Notes: generated by a model from the sequence alone, not told the origin. A stretch of DNA of 64,000 nt from Aselliscus stoliczkanus (GCA_033961575.1 CM066732.1:83321687-83385686), one strand, 5' to 3'; positions 48,896 to 61,194 are shown, counted from the stretch's first letter. Translations and numbers: made by a program.

Positions 48896-51800
48896 TGTAA
48901 CACCATCTCCTCACTCCCTTTGCTTTGTGTGAGGTGACAGCTTTATGACACGCACAGGTTACATTGTACTATCTTTCTTCATACAAAGTTAGTCACAAAC
49001 TACATCAGAACTACAAAGTTCTTTGAGTGTTGAGGCAATGGGTGGTATTTGGTCAGATTACTCAACTTTCTGGGCCTCAGTTGTAGTTTAGTAACACAGA
49101 CGCAGACTAACCTGATGAAGAAAGACATCTTTAAAGCGAAAGCTAAGTCAACATAAGTATTGTCAGATAAAAACAAATCCAGACTTAGGAGAGACTGTAC
49201 TTTAAAAGACTATTGCTATAGGAGGATGTTCAGACCACAAGGTCTCTAAGCATCTCAGTGGTCAGGCAGAAAAGAGCTTTTCTTTTATAGGGAGGGGTGA
49301 ACAAAGCTAGAAAGAGCTGGGTGTGAGTCATGGGAGGAGTGGGTGGTGTGATTGGACACCTCCTAAGGGAATGAGTGTTTTTGTGGTCAGCTGATTTTTA
49401 GGAGTGGTCCTTAAGGAGATGCTGGCTCAACCTCAGGTGGATCCAAGTTCAAGGTCCTATGGGGCCAGGAAAAGCCTGGAAGTTTGGACAAGTCAACAGG
49501 TATTTTGTCCAGATTGGTCTGTGGGGAAAACCAGGTCAGGTACTCACTTATAATACAAAGAACAGGAATTTGGAGGATCTGTCTAACTTTGTTGTAAGTA
49601 AACAAGGAAGCCATCTATGAGAGTCTTTATGTAAGCCATGTAAGGAAGGTGTTTTTTTTTTGTTTTTGTTTTTGTTTTAAGTAAGTCATTTCCTGGAACA
49701 CAAAGGAGAGGGGGACTTGACCATAGCTTTGTACCAGGAGCACAGGGCTTAGGTAAAGTTTAGCATTATCAGTGCTAATGATGTCATGTCTCCTTTCAGT
49801 AAATCTTTCTTATACCACATGCCTCACTTTCTCACTGTCTCCTTCGTTTTGGACAAGGAAATGTGGTAGTGGGATTGCATTATAGCTGAGAAAGTTAATT
49901 TACTAATCAGCACTTAACAGATCTTTCTCTGTCTTCTTCAAATTGGGGCTAAACACCCATTTATATCATGGAGCTACAATAAGGGCATAAAGTCATCACT
50001 TCTCTCCTGCCCTCCCTCCCTCCCGCCCTCCCTCCCTCCCTCCCTCCCTCCCTCCCTCCCTCCCTCCCTCCCTCCCTCCCTCTTTTTCTTCCCTCCTGTC
50101 TTCTCCCTCTCTCTTTCTCATCATAAGCCCCAAATAATGCTTACAATTGAATGGAGTAGCTAGGCCCTTTAGAGTGTGAACTTTTGACTCTAAATTACAG
50201 CACATACCTCATTGGCTTAGAAACAGCCCAGCCACAAATAATAATTCATAAGCTCATGTGAACCCTCTTGCCAGTGTTATGCATTAAACCTTACTGAATA
50301 CGAGTCTGCAGAGTCCTTTGCAGCTAATAGCAGGGATGGGAGGGTGGATGGCAGCCATAATTCCTGTCCTAAATGTTTCTCACCAGCCAAGAGGGGAGGC
50401 TTAAAGCTTTCCATTGTTCCTAAACCTGCTCCTAAGAACTACCTGGGAGAACTTGCCAGCTATGTGAAATACTTGACCATTCTGCTATGATGCTAAAAAA
50501 CTAAAAAGAGTCAAAGTGACTGCTGGAGGTCAGAATATAAGACAGTTTATTCCATCTTTGATCAAATCAGCCTATGCAGTTGCTAAACCTCAAGGTCAAT
50601 AGGTAGTGTGCAAACTTAGTGACTCAATTGAATTGGGCAGCAAAGGTCAGCAGTTGCTGACTTTTTTTTTGCTCCCACATTCATTGTGGAAAGGCAGTTT
50701 TTTGTTGTTGTTGTTTTGTTTTTTACTTTTCCATAGTCCTACTGAAATTTCATTTAAAAATATTAAATCACTACAGCCAAAGATAACCCAGAGATACAAA
50801 TAATGAAAGTCAGAATTGTTCTGAGGCCACGTCTTTTGCCCAGGGATCTCATATCACCTTTCTCAATTCCTGGACAGTATAGAAGCACATGCTGAGCCTT
50901 CTGGCAGAACCTGTCTTACCTGAAGGGTAAGTAGGTCACCGCCTATTCCAGGCCTGGTTTGCAGGCCATTGAAATTGCTCTTCCCAATGTCTGCCTGCAA
51001 TTCTGCCAGTAGATTTATTCTTTTGAATAAATCTTGTACTAAAATGCAAAGTAGCCTGGGGAGAGGAGAGAAGTGAGAGAAATTAATCCATCACTAGTCT
51101 CAATGAGATTCAATGTTAGAGCTAGTTTGGGTTCTGGGCAAGGTGAAGGAGGCTTTCTAGGCTAACCGCAGAGGACTGAATGGCAAGGCTTGTCTGAGGA
51201 ATATTACAAGGTAATCAGGCAACAGTTCTCTCAGCTTCCCTCTGTCCCTTCCTTCCAAACTCTCTTTCCAAATTTATCTCTGTCCTCAGTGAAAGGGAAG
51301 TTTCTCTCCATCTATGAAAGTTAATCTCTTTACCTGAACTGTCCATCACTTAGTCTTATCTGAGACGTTTGTCCATGATTCATTATCTTGCTTTCCTATA
51401 TATCCAGTTTCTTCTTCATATTGATTCCTTCTCTTTAGCTTACAAATGAGCATGGCTGTTTCCTTTCTTAAAATAAAAAAATTAAAACATGTACCCAACT
51501 TTCCAAGCAGAACAAACCTTCCCACAAATTTCAACTACTTATATCTTAGTTAGGGTGTGAACTTACTCTCAGAGACAAGCTTCTTAAATGGGTCTCTAAG
51601 AATGAGACTCTTTACCTTGCAAATTGTCAAAACGTGGCAAACCAATACCCAAACATAAGAATTTTTTTTTTCCACATAATAAAAAATCTGGAATTAGGCC
51701 TTTGCTGGTGTTGGTCAATGATGTTTCTAAGGATCATTTTATTATTTTGTCATCCTCAACATGACAGCTTTTCTTCTGTAGGTTTCTCACCTCACGGGGC

Positions 51801-52194
51801 TGATACAGAGGCTGCAGCATCAGGCATCCTGATGAACTCATATGGAAGCCAGGATATGGCCAGTGCTCTTCACCCTCCATACCTACCCCCCACCCCAATA
51901 TTTTATCTGGGGAAAAATACCTTTCCCAGAAGGCCCACAATAGATTTATCCCTTTAGAGCTCATTGTTTTCAAGTGGTGATCTCTATATGCAAAGGAGAT
52001 GTAGAGGGTGGGTATTTGGTGTTATAGCTTATAGTGTGGAAAAGGTAAAGGACAAGGGGTTTAAGAATCATTTCAATGTGGCCACAGCATCTCCATTACC
52101 TCACCTCCAAGTCATTCCTCACCCCCACTGTAATATGTCTTCAGCCCCCACTACTCTGGGAGCTGGTAGCATCATCAATATTCTTCCGAGGACT
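48896..52194. other. Mostly unique sequence
   Basis: Contains a CCCT array (50005-50081) and a 10-bp perfect hairpin, AGATTTATTC/GAATAAATCT, at 51011-51034. About 49180-49640 has a texture that could be an old LTR, but no diagnostic ends were found. No gene. Confidence 0.4.
50005..50081. repeat. (CCCT)n microsatellite
   Basis: About 19 CCCT/TCCC units with one change. The minus strand is G/A-rich, giving a Gly-Arg-Glu repeat frame that is not a gene. Confidence 0.95.
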
Positions 52195-52676
52195 CAGTAG
52201 TCTCCTCTCATCTGTGGTTTCACTATCTGTGCTTTCAGTTACCTGTGGTCAACTGTGACCGAAAAATATTAAAATGGAAAATTCCAGAAATAAACAATTC
52301 ATAAGTTTTAAATTTTGCACCATCATGAGTACTGTGATGAAATCTCACGCCGTCCCAGTCCATCCCATCCAGGACATGCATTGTCCTTTTCTTCAGCATA
52401 TCCACACTGTGTACATGACATGCTGGTTACTCAGTAGCCGTCTCAGTTGTCAGATCCACTGTATGATATCACAATGCTTGTGTTCAAGCATCCCTTATTT
52501 TACTTAATAATGGTCCCAAAGCACAAGAGCAGTAATGCTGCCAACTCAGATATGCCAAAGAGAAGCCATAAGGTGCTTCCTTTAAGTGAAAAGGTGAAAA
52601 TTCATCACTATTAGTGGTTTTAGGCGTCCACTAGGGATCTTAAACCTATCCCACTCAGATAAAGGGGGGACTGCTG
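52195..52676 (+). mobile_element. Tigger DNA transposon, internally deleted
   Basis: The ends CAGTAGTCTCC and reversed CAGCAGTCCCCCCTTTATC are inverted. A TA follows the right end at 52677-52678; the left TA has mutated. The leader shared with the 41560-42215 element ('ttccagaaataaacaattc') is present. A stub of the transposase start follows at 52510-52614, and the sequence then jumps to the right end, so this is a deletion derivative. Confidence 0.85.
52510..52614 (+). pseudogene. Tigger transposase N-terminal remnant
   Basis: An ATG opens a 34-codon frame including DMPKRSHKVLPLSEKVK, the conserved start of Tigger/pogo-type transposases that precedes the DNA-binding domain. It then meets TAG, where the element has lost the rest of the gene (normally several hundred residues). 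The binding and catalytic domains are missing, so it is dead. Confidence 0.8.
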
Positions 52677-52678
52677 TA

Positions 52679-53784
52679 TATCCAATGGATGTGCCTAAGC
52701 TTGTGTTTAAACTCTCTGTGGTGTTCTTTCCTTGTTGGTGACCCTTGTTCAGCCCTTATGTTTTTCCTCCTGAATTTCTCGGCTGCTCTTTTTCTGTGTT
52801 TCTGGGTTTTCTCTTTCTCCACTCATGAGTTAAATGTTGGTTTCCTGGGGCTTTGTTTTCTGGCCTCTTTTTTCTTCTTTCAATACAACCTAGGCAAACT
52901 ATCTCACATATGTCTAAGGGTTCCACCTGCACATTAGTGATGCTTAAAACTGTATTTTGAGCTCAGATTTCTCTCTTGTGGTCCAAATCTACATATACAA
53001 TTGCTTATTTTTACCTGGATTCTTAAGCCCAATGTTCCCCCCCAAATTTTTACTTCCTCAGAAAACACTCTGCTTCCTGTATTTCAACTCATTCTGAGTC
53101 ATACCATGGTTCCCACCATCATCCAGTGAAAACAAGAAAACTGGGAGTAGTTTGGACTCCTCGTTCTCCCTCATAGCCTATGTTAGACAGCAGTTTAAGC
53201 AGTATGTAATCTAATGACTAAATATTTTTACATCCATTTCTTTCCATCCTCACTTCTGCCTTCATTTAGTTCTTTATAATTTTTCACCTGCATTGCAGTC
53301 TTTACCTGATCATGTTTTCTTTCTAGTCTTATTATTTACATTCTGTATTACACATTTCCATTAATACACTTCCTCAAACATAACTTTAATCAAGTTACCT
53401 TCTGTATTAGTCTAGATTCCCCCCCTCCCACACACACACACAGTCACATCTGGCCTATAATGGAGAGCAACCATGGAATTTTTAAGCATGCAGATGCTCT
53501 CTTCTCTAATGTATTTTTCAATGCCTTGGTAAATGAGTGTTCTGGGTTCTCTTGTGGAATGCAGTTGCAAGATGGGTGTGCAGGTTACACGGAATAAATC
53601 CAGTTGAATATCCCAACCTCCTTAAGCCTTTGGATTCCCTCCTATACATCATGCCAAGGCAGCCAAAGCTCATTAAGTGCTATATCATTGTTGAGCTGAG
53701 TGCTCTCTTCTGTGATGCCCTACGTGTCCCCCTTGCACAGAATTAATAAAACCATATAATGATGGCTGATTTTCTTTTTCTCTC
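52679..53784. other. Unique or unclassified sequence
   Basis: A short CA run at about 53428-53443. No gene seen. Confidence 0.45.
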
Positions 53785-53885
53785 CTCTGACACTATAAAC
53801 CCACCAATGGCAAGAACTAGATCTTGCTCATTTCTGTAGCCTCTATACCTCACATAGTATTGGAACACAGTAAATAGACTTAATG
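53785..53885 (+). mobile_element. L2 3' fragment, sense
   Basis: 'aatggcaagaactagatctt', then 'cctcacatagtattggaaca' and 'cagtaaatagacttaatgga', is a diverged L2 end. Confidence 0.5.
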
Positions 53886-55162
53886 GATACAAAGATAACT
53901 GTAACAAAGAAACATTTCACATTATTATTAATTATTATAATTTTCAAAGGAAAAACATTTTAAAAATTTGATGTAAATATCAATGTTTACTTATAGAAGC
54001 TCAAATTTTAAAAATGATGAATTGTTTACTCTCTAGCCAATGATGAATTTTCCCCTGCTGCTTTGAGACACAGTTTGGTCACGTCAAAAGTATTTTTAAA
54101 AATAGATAATATAAATCACTTGGGGTATGTAAAAGAAGTTTATTTGTTGAAGAAGTTGGTGATGTAAAATTTCATTTTGATTAAATAATTTTTGTGATGA
54201 TAGAATGCAGGAGGCTAGAAAGAAATGTTTTATTTAACTACACAAATCCAAAACATTCTTCACATGAGTCTTTTTAATTGCATTTAAAAAAAATTGGTTT
54301 CATAGGGATGTTATATTTATAGAACATTAGGAGAGAAGGAAAATTAGGGCATAATTCAGAAAATTGAATGCATACTTTCTGAAGCTACAGTCCTGAACCT
54401 CTTACATAATTCTCTCCAGTGTGTGGGATTTTCAACTCTATTGAGGACATGGTAGAGAAAAGATAATGTACCATTTCCAGAAACTGCCAAGTTTGTAGTT
54501 ATTATTAATTTAACTATAGAGAAGCTACAAACGAGCTATAGAGAACAGCCCATCAGTCCTGGATAAATCGTTAGGTCAATCGACACCTGGAGTGTTTGGT
54601 ACTTTGAGAAAGATCATGAGAATTTCTTTGGAATCCTGTGAAATAGTGTGGGGCTTCAGAACATGTAGAAGACACTTGAAAAACGTGTTCTACATTTTCT
54701 TTTAAGAAATACCATGTGTGGAAAAATCCGATGATGTAAATGGTAGTGACATAAGTGGGGAGGCATAATTCAGGTTAGGAAAGTTTCTGAGTTTATAGTT
54801 CCATTTAACATCTTTCCCAGAACTCCAGATGTTCCGTGAAACATATTTGGTGATTATTTAGAAGAATGCGAGCATCACTGATGGTTTTTCAACACAGAAG
54901 AGAAGCAAATGATAGTAGGTTGTTTTGACTACTATCTGACACTGCAAAAAGCTAGTTGCTGAAAGTAATCTCTGCCCTAATGCTTTCAAGTAAATAACTT
55001 ATATAAGGAGCCCAATTTTCATTTATTTTATAAGTGATGGCTTAATAAGAGAGGAATTCCAGTTTGTAGTCTCCCATGCTGTTTCTTCTCTAGTCTTATC
55101 CAGATGCTGAATGCAAACACCCTTCAGATTAGAGGATCATTTTTTGTGTGTGTATGTGTGTG
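53886..55162. other. AT-rich unique sequence
   Basis: Nothing recognised. Confidence 0.45.
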
Positions 55163-55166
55163 GCCA

Positions 55167-55282
55167 TTTTTTTTTTTTTTTTTTTTTGAGGGCAGTGTCA
55201 CTGGTCCTCATATGTGGGATCTGAACCGGGGCAGCTGGCATCCCAAGCCAGCGCTTAACCACCACGCCACTCAGCCAGCCCA
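55167..55282 (-). mobile_element. Head-only tRNA-derived SINE, antisense
   Basis: A long T run (reversed A tail), then the reversed head. The B box, reversed, reads GGTTCAGATCC. GCCATTTT repeats at 55163 and 55283 form the target duplication, with T runs on both sides. Confidence 0.88.
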
Positions 55283-55514
55283 GCCATTTTTTTTTTTTTT
55301 ATAGGAAATATAATCAGGGGAACAAATTCTCACACACAGAACTCAATAAGGGTAAGTAAAAACAAAAGATAGTATCTTTGCTTCACTTCTTCCCCAACTT
55401 CACTCATACCAAAAGAAAACAACTGTCTTGAAAATAAACAAACTACAATAAAGACAATGGCTTTAGATTCAGTGTGGCATGAAAGGTTCAAGTTTCCTTC
55501 CATGCTGCTCCTGC

Positions 55515-55773
55515 TTAGGGAGTTGTTTCCCTCTTTCTATTCTTTTCTAATTTCTGCTGGCATTCAAGATATCTCTTTCTCTCTGCCTCCAGGCTTCTCT
55601 GCTCCCTGAGGCTTTCTTTGTGCTTTTTCAAGTCTCTATTATTTCCCAGGCTCCTTTTCTCCACCTCTAATCCTGGAGAACTATGATAGCTGCTCAGATG
55701 TTTTAAAAGTTTGTGAAATTCATCTTTGCTGGGGAAGGAGGCCCTTTTGCATTTTACCTTCATAATTTGAAAG
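55515..55773 (-). CDS. Candidate orphan terminal exon, function unknown
   Basis: On the minus strand a pyrimidine tract ending 'ggtttcttcctttcag' (AG at 55774-55775) is followed by an open frame of 85 codons to a TAA at 55515-55517. The product is not repeat-like. A mixed N-terminal part (KCKRASFPSKDEFHKLLK) is followed by a Lys/Arg/Glu/Gln-rich helix likely to form a coiled coil (SLREQRSLEAERKRYLECQQ). No MIR, L1, L2 or SINE sequence covers it. I do not recognise the protein. No partner exon was found with confidence; a minus-strand frame at 56229-56450 lies upstream but lacks clear splice sites. A chance open frame is quite possible. Confidence 0.22.
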
Positions 55774-55821
55774 CTGAAAGGAAGAAACCAGAGAAAAGTG
55801 ATTTGATTGAAGCTCACTGAG

Positions 55822-55965
55822 TTGGGCAGTATTCTAAGGGCTTTGTATGTGATAGCTATTTAACCCACACAGTAATCCTAGTTACAGTATTGTCCTATTG
55901 TACAGATGAGGAAGCTGAGACCCAGAGATCTTACGTAGCTTTCCCAAGTCTAGGATTTCTTGGAG
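55822..55965 (-). mobile_element. MIR fragment, antisense
   Basis: 'tattctaagggctttgtatg', 'gtacagatgaggaagctgag' and 'acccagagatcttacgtagc' are reversed MIR. The plus-strand frame at 55890-56174 starts in it. Confidence 0.8.
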
Positions 55966-57719
55966 TTACGATTCAGGCTCAGGAAATGTGGTTTCCCAGC
56001 CTGCTGTCTGAAAAGGAGGCTATAGAATTAATATGTAATGTGTCACAGCCTCTGAGCCAAAGCCCTTTCCTCCTCTTTGTACTTGCGGTTGTAACAGTCT
56101 TAAGCATTTACTGTTCACTGCAAGTAAAAAGAGATCGCCAGACTGGAACCCCCTGTGATCTGACATCATGTTGACACTATGAGAAGGAACACATGTGCAT
56201 CTGGAAGTAATACAGACTTTACTACATGCTACAGTCTGATTGGCTTTGCTGGATTAAATAAATGAGTACAACTTGTACTTGGAACCAGCTTCCCTCTTTC
56301 TGGTCTCTTGGCCTTGCTGCTCTGGGTAGTTTGTGTGCTTTCATCTGGTGAATTGGGGGATTCAGGGTCCATTGCCCGTTGGGTCAGTGTGTTTTCAGGC
56401 CTTTTGCAGGCTCCTAGTGGCAGGAACTGAAGACCCATCCAGCCTCTCACCCCTCACCCCTCCCAACCACTAGTGTCTCTGCTGTCTTGTGTCATCAGGC
56501 AAATATGTTCCCTGCTCTGCTTTTTCTGAATACATAGGACATGATGAATGGAATATTTCTCCTTTGAACATAAACACACAGTAGCAGCAGTATTTACCCT
56601 CCTTTAGTGAGAGTACCCCCAAACACAGCAAAACATCTTTTTATATTTTGCTTTGCATTTGGATATCTGTTTGGGCTTATTTCACCAACTGTTTTTTCTA
56701 TTTTTTTAAAATTCAGAATTCTAAGTAAAATGGAATTGCATTTTCAAAGAAACAAAAACAATTTATTGGGTCAGAGGAATAGAAATCATCTTAAGTGCCC
56801 CACTCTGCATTTCCCAGGTGGATTTCCTAAAAAAATATTGGTGAACAACGGGGGAAGTTGGTGGTGGTTGTGGTATCTGTGGGGTTTAAGATCCCCCCAC
56901 CCCATTCTTATTAATCACTTCCTCAACTGCCCCAGGGGCAAGTTGACGCAGCACACAGTAGCTGGTTATTATCTCTGATCTTTAGATCATAATTACCCCA
57001 GAACAAATTAAAGAATATCTGGGAGTTCAGGCCTTCTCTGATGTTTATAGTTTCAGCATAAGAAAATATAAGAAAAAAATTGGTAAATTTGATCTGAACC
57101 TAAGGGAAGGAGAAAAGCTTGTATTTCTAATTCAATTGCTGAGTTGGTTTCCAATCAATACACAGCTGAAGAGATTTGAAACAAAAGAGAATTAATATTT
57201 GCTTTGGTCTTGCTCACTTCTTTTTCTTTCTTTGAGAGTTTAAAGCAAAGGGGGGCTTCTCGTTCAGATGATGCACAGTGACAGGGCCAATAATGAATTT
57301 TCCAGCCATCGGAAATGTCTCACTGACTGACTTAGTAGGTGCAAAATTACATCTAGTTGTGTAACAATCCTTTCTTTATCACTCCATATAACTGAACACA
57401 AGTGAATTATATTCTGTATATATAGCCACAGGAAAGATCACAAATTAAGATGAGGAAGCAGGCTGCCCGCATGGGTTTCTAAAAGGCTGAGAGATTAATT
57501 CCATAGATATAGCTCATCTGCAAACCAGTAATATTCAGAATATTTCTTTATGGAAAAAAATACAAATGTATTTTCAGAAACTATCCAAAAGTGTATAAAA
57601 GAAACTCTAGGTGCTCTTGGAAATTAAGTGTCCTTTCTATAACTTTATCTCCTCTCATTTTTCCCCTCTAGGGCCACTTCTGGTCATCCTATGAGTCAAG
57701 GTGCTGAGATATACATACA
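55966..57719. other. Unique sequence
   Basis: No confidently coding segment. Two minor frames (56229-56450 minus, 56607-56978 plus) have no supporting signals that I trust. Confidence 0.4.
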
Positions 57720-57800
57720 TTGGGTTGTCGGAAAAGTCATGACGTATTTTTTCTATGTTTTTCATTGCAAAAATTCGTCATGACTTTTCCAACAACCCAA
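57720..57800. mobile_element. Palindromic MITE, mariner-like
   Basis: 25-bp terminal inverted repeats (57720-57744 and 57776-57800, beginning TTGGGTTGT) differ at one base and enclose 31 bp. Size and ends resemble the small Tc1/mariner MITEs of mammals such as MADE1, although the sequence is a different one. A clear TA duplication is not visible. Confidence 0.75.
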
Positions 57801-58081
57801 TGGTTTCACTCATTCTTGACATCCTGAATGTAACCTAGTGTTTCAAGTTCAGATGATGAGAAGGGTTCTCTGTAAAGCAGGTTCACAAATGGATACATTT
57901 TATCAAGACTATCTGGTTACCCAAAAAAGAAGCAGCAACCCTGTTCTATCACAGAAACTTGCCCATTCAAAATGGGGACTTCTTTATGTTTCTCATTGTG
58001 CATTATTTTAAGTATAAGTTGAAGCTTCGGGGAGGATTTGAAGAGTACATCTGCATATCTGATGTCCCATTGAGAGCATTT

Positions 58082-58336
58082 AAAAAAAAAGATTTTATTA
58101 GGGAATTGGGGGAGGGGAACAGTGTTGAGGAATTGGGGGAAGGGAACAGCCAAGTTGCTGTCCTTCAGTCTTATTTGTGGAGGGCGCAGCAAGCTCAGCT
58201 CCAAGTCTAGTCGCGCAGCTCAGCTCAAGACGCTGTTTTCAATTAGTTGCGGGTGGGCATAGCCACCATCCCATGCAGGAGTCGAACCAGCAGCCTCGTT
58301 GTTAAGAGTGCATGCTCTATCCACTGAGCCATCCGG
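58082..58336 (-). mobile_element. Rhin-like SINE, antisense
   Basis: On the minus strand it starts with a tRNA-like head (A-box-like TGGCTCAGTGG, B box GGTTCGACTCC). The body follows, with the shared 3' module, and it ends AATAAAATC followed by nine T and no A tail. Flanked by a 10-bp duplication, GAGAGCATTT, at 58072-58081 and about 58337-58346. Only one head is present, unlike 5654-6055. Confidence 0.85.
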
Positions 58337-58346
58337 GGAGAGCATT

Positions 58347-58714
58347 TTGAAATTAACATTTTCTTTATTGTCGGTAGCTATTAATGATATGATCTAGAAT
58401 TTATTTTTCATTTACATATTGTGAACATTTTCAAACACATTAGTAGATAGGTATAATGAACTCCCATATACCTGTCACTCAACGCCTCATTTTGCCAATG
58501 GAATTGGATCTTGTATTTGTCTATCTTGTTGTCTGATGGTTTAGAGAATCCAGAAATTCTTTGGAATCTCCTTTTCCAGCAAATAGTCTTAAAAGAGCTA
58601 AGGTCATCACCACTGATTAAATGACTAGTCATTTCCAGATATTCTGACTTCCAAACTATTTTTTTTCTCTCTTTTTTTGGCTTAACTCTTTCTTGTCTCA
58701 TGCCTCTTTAGAGC
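58347..58714. other. Unclassified, possibly old L1-like
   Basis: 58385-58500 ('attgtgaacattttcaaaca', 'actcccatatacctgtcact') resembles a common old mammalian repeat also hinted at 14560-14620. Class not determined. Confidence 0.3.
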
Positions 58715-59465
58715 TCACACATGCAATGCAAGCAGTCATGAGGTCTGGTGTGTTCTCTGGGCTGCAGATGCAAAAAATGGAGTGCCAGATGTGTGTGCAA
58801 GCTCCTTTCCAGAGATACCAGTGACCTAGAGCCAGGCAGAGGAAGAACTCAAAGATGGTGACTGCAGGTTTCTGTCCTTGAAGGAGTATTTCAGTAGGCC
58901 TCTAGATGTGTGTTAATGTAGATGCCTGCCCCTCAGGCTAAGGATTTAAGATCTCTTTCACAGAAAGGCTGGGCACTTTTCACTTGGCTGCTTCTGTGCT
59001 GGACCCTGGAATATAGACAGGTGAGCCTCTGAGAGGCCTTTAAGAACTGGTTTTCAGTTTGTTATAGCCATTTTGGTCTCTTGGAGGCAAAGCCCATTGG
59101 CTTTCAAAGCAAGGTGGTGTGGGCACTCGTTTCTCAAGTACAGATCTTAAAAATTTGGGGTACCTGACATGGAGTTTAAACTTTTTTCTCTTCAGGGAGA
59201 AGCTCAGGGTTTTGAGTTCTCTCCTGATTATGGGTCATGGCATCTAGAATGAGGTGTTTGGCTAGACTGTGTCTCAGCCTCTCCTACGTGTTTCTATGTG
59301 GATTTTTCTTGTTGGCCCATGTGTAGGAGTCACTCAACTAGTTTTTGGGTTTCTTTCAGAGGAAATTGTCCCTTATGTAGCTATAGGTTTGGTGTGCTCC
59401 TGGGAGGAGGTGAGGTCAGGGTCTTCCTATGTCATTGTCTTTAAAATGGAACTCTCAAGTTTTGT
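58715..59465 (-). mobile_element. Old L1 5' region, antisense (tentative)
   Basis: 'ggcaaagcccattggctttc', 'gggtacctgacatggagttt' and 'gctcctgggaggaggtgagg' with 'tcagggtcttcctatgtcat' resemble the reversed 5' UTR of an old L1. The 75-codon frame at 59269-59496 is inside it. Confidence 0.4.
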
Positions 59466-60317
59466 TTTGCATCCAGTTATTACTAGAGGTTACTAGTTAC
59501 AGTAGAAGAAACCTTTCCTGATGTCAACTTTCTCTTTCTATCCACATCAGTTTTGTTTCTCTCTTTCTGCTCAAGGAATCTGAGGTTTACCCAGTGGCTG
59601 TATTTGGCTCTGTATAGCCCTCGACATAACGGGAAGCAGCCACACCTTACTGTGCTATCACAAATACATACAGAGGGAAAAAATGGTAAAAGAGATTAAA
59701 AGAACAAAAAAAGCTAAAAAACAAAAATTGGTGTAAGTATTATTTGCTATGTATCTTGTGAATATGGATTCCCTCTAGTCTGGGAGTTGATGAATTTTGG
59801 ATATCAATAATATAAAAATGACTCACTCAGAGAGGCTTTGCCCATTTTCATAATATTGCCTATCAGCACAAAAAGGACAAACCAATAAAAATGTATAGAT
59901 TTACCCATAATCAGGAAAGAATGGGTCCCAGGCCTTTCTTTTACAGGCATGGCAGGATATGGTGTTCTGTTCTCTTGACCACATGAACCATTCCCACGAG
60001 AGGGGTAATACTTATTTCTCTGTTTCTTTTATTCACCTTTCCCCTACCTTATCCTCTCTGCCAGCATGGTGGGGGGGTCTTCAATAATATCACTTCAGAA
60101 TTATGCTATGAGTGGCAAATGATAGTAGCAAAAAGAAGCTTCTCTCCTGCAAACTCCATTTTTTTTGTCAAAAATGTAGGGATATATGACTAATAGATTT
60201 CCTGGCTTGAATTCAAGGACCAGCTGTGTCAACTAGAAACTGAGTGTTGAGCACATGACATAGCAGCAGCCTACAACTGGGACCCTGGAAGGGGTATGGA
60301 AAAATAGTAAGAAGATG
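59466..60317. other. Unique sequence
   Basis: Nothing recognised. Confidence 0.45.
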
Positions 60318-60660
60318 TGTCTCAGCTCAGGCTGCTATATCAGAATACTATAGACTGGGTAGCTTATAAGCAATAGCCATTTATTTCTCTCAGTTCTGGA
60401 GGCTAGAAGTCCAAGGTCAAAGTGGCAGCATGGTTGGATTCTGGTGAGAATGCTCTTTTAGTCTGCAAATGATCATCTTGTATCCTTACATAACGGAGAG
60501 AACAACCCTTGCAGTGTCTTTTCTTATAAGGGCACTAATCCCGCTCATGAGGCTTTCACCCTCATGAGCTAATCACCTTCCAAAGGCCTCATCTCCTGAT
60601 GTCATCACATTAGGGCCTACAATTTTCAATGAGGAAGCACAAATATTCAGTCCATAACAA
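60318..60660 (-). mobile_element. MaLR-type LTR (MLT/MST), antisense
   Basis: 'caggctgctatatcagaata', 'ctatagactgggtagcttat', 'cagttctggaggctagaagt', 'agggcactaatcccgctcat' and 'ttcagtccataaca' match the same LTR group as 26323-26684. AAGAAG occurs on both sides as a possible duplication. Confidence 0.8.
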
Positions 60661-61194
60661 GAAGTTAAATCAAATAAAACAATTGGACACCTTGTGGGAG
60701 GGGGAGCTTTACAATGTTCAATGTTGGGAAGGTGATGCCAGGGGATGTTTCACCCTCCTCTGGGCTCCACTGCATTCCTGGCTCTGTAATGATATGAGTT
60801 GACATAGGTTTTTTTCCTACCCCCCCATCCCAGAAATTACTTGCTATAGTGACAAAATAATATAGAGTATATCTGTCAACACCTTGATCTGGAGTCCTAG
60901 TCAGTACCACCCTGCCTCATTCTGCATTCTCCTGTGGATACTGTTATTCATATGCTGATTTTGAGCTTTTGCTCCTGTAGTTGACAGTTTTGTCTCTTTT
61001 TCTGAGTTCTAGAAGGAACAGAGACAAGTCATCCAAGACATATCTTGGCAGAATTTTATTAAACTTTTCTCAAAATCAGAGATACTCATTGATGAAAATA
61101 TAAACAAAAAAGAATATATAGGACACAAAAATCACTCTAATTCCAACATTCAAAGAAATGCCTGTATTAACTATTACAAAAATCTCAAAATTCG
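60661..61194. other. Unique sequence
   Basis: Nothing recognised. Confidence 0.45.

Noticed and set aside
50005..50205. Gly-Arg-Glu repeat frame, minus
   Set aside because: A product of the CCCT microsatellite.
56229..56450. Minus-strand 73-codon frame near the candidate exon
   Set aside because: No good donor site and only a moderate acceptor; not strong enough to call as a partner exon.
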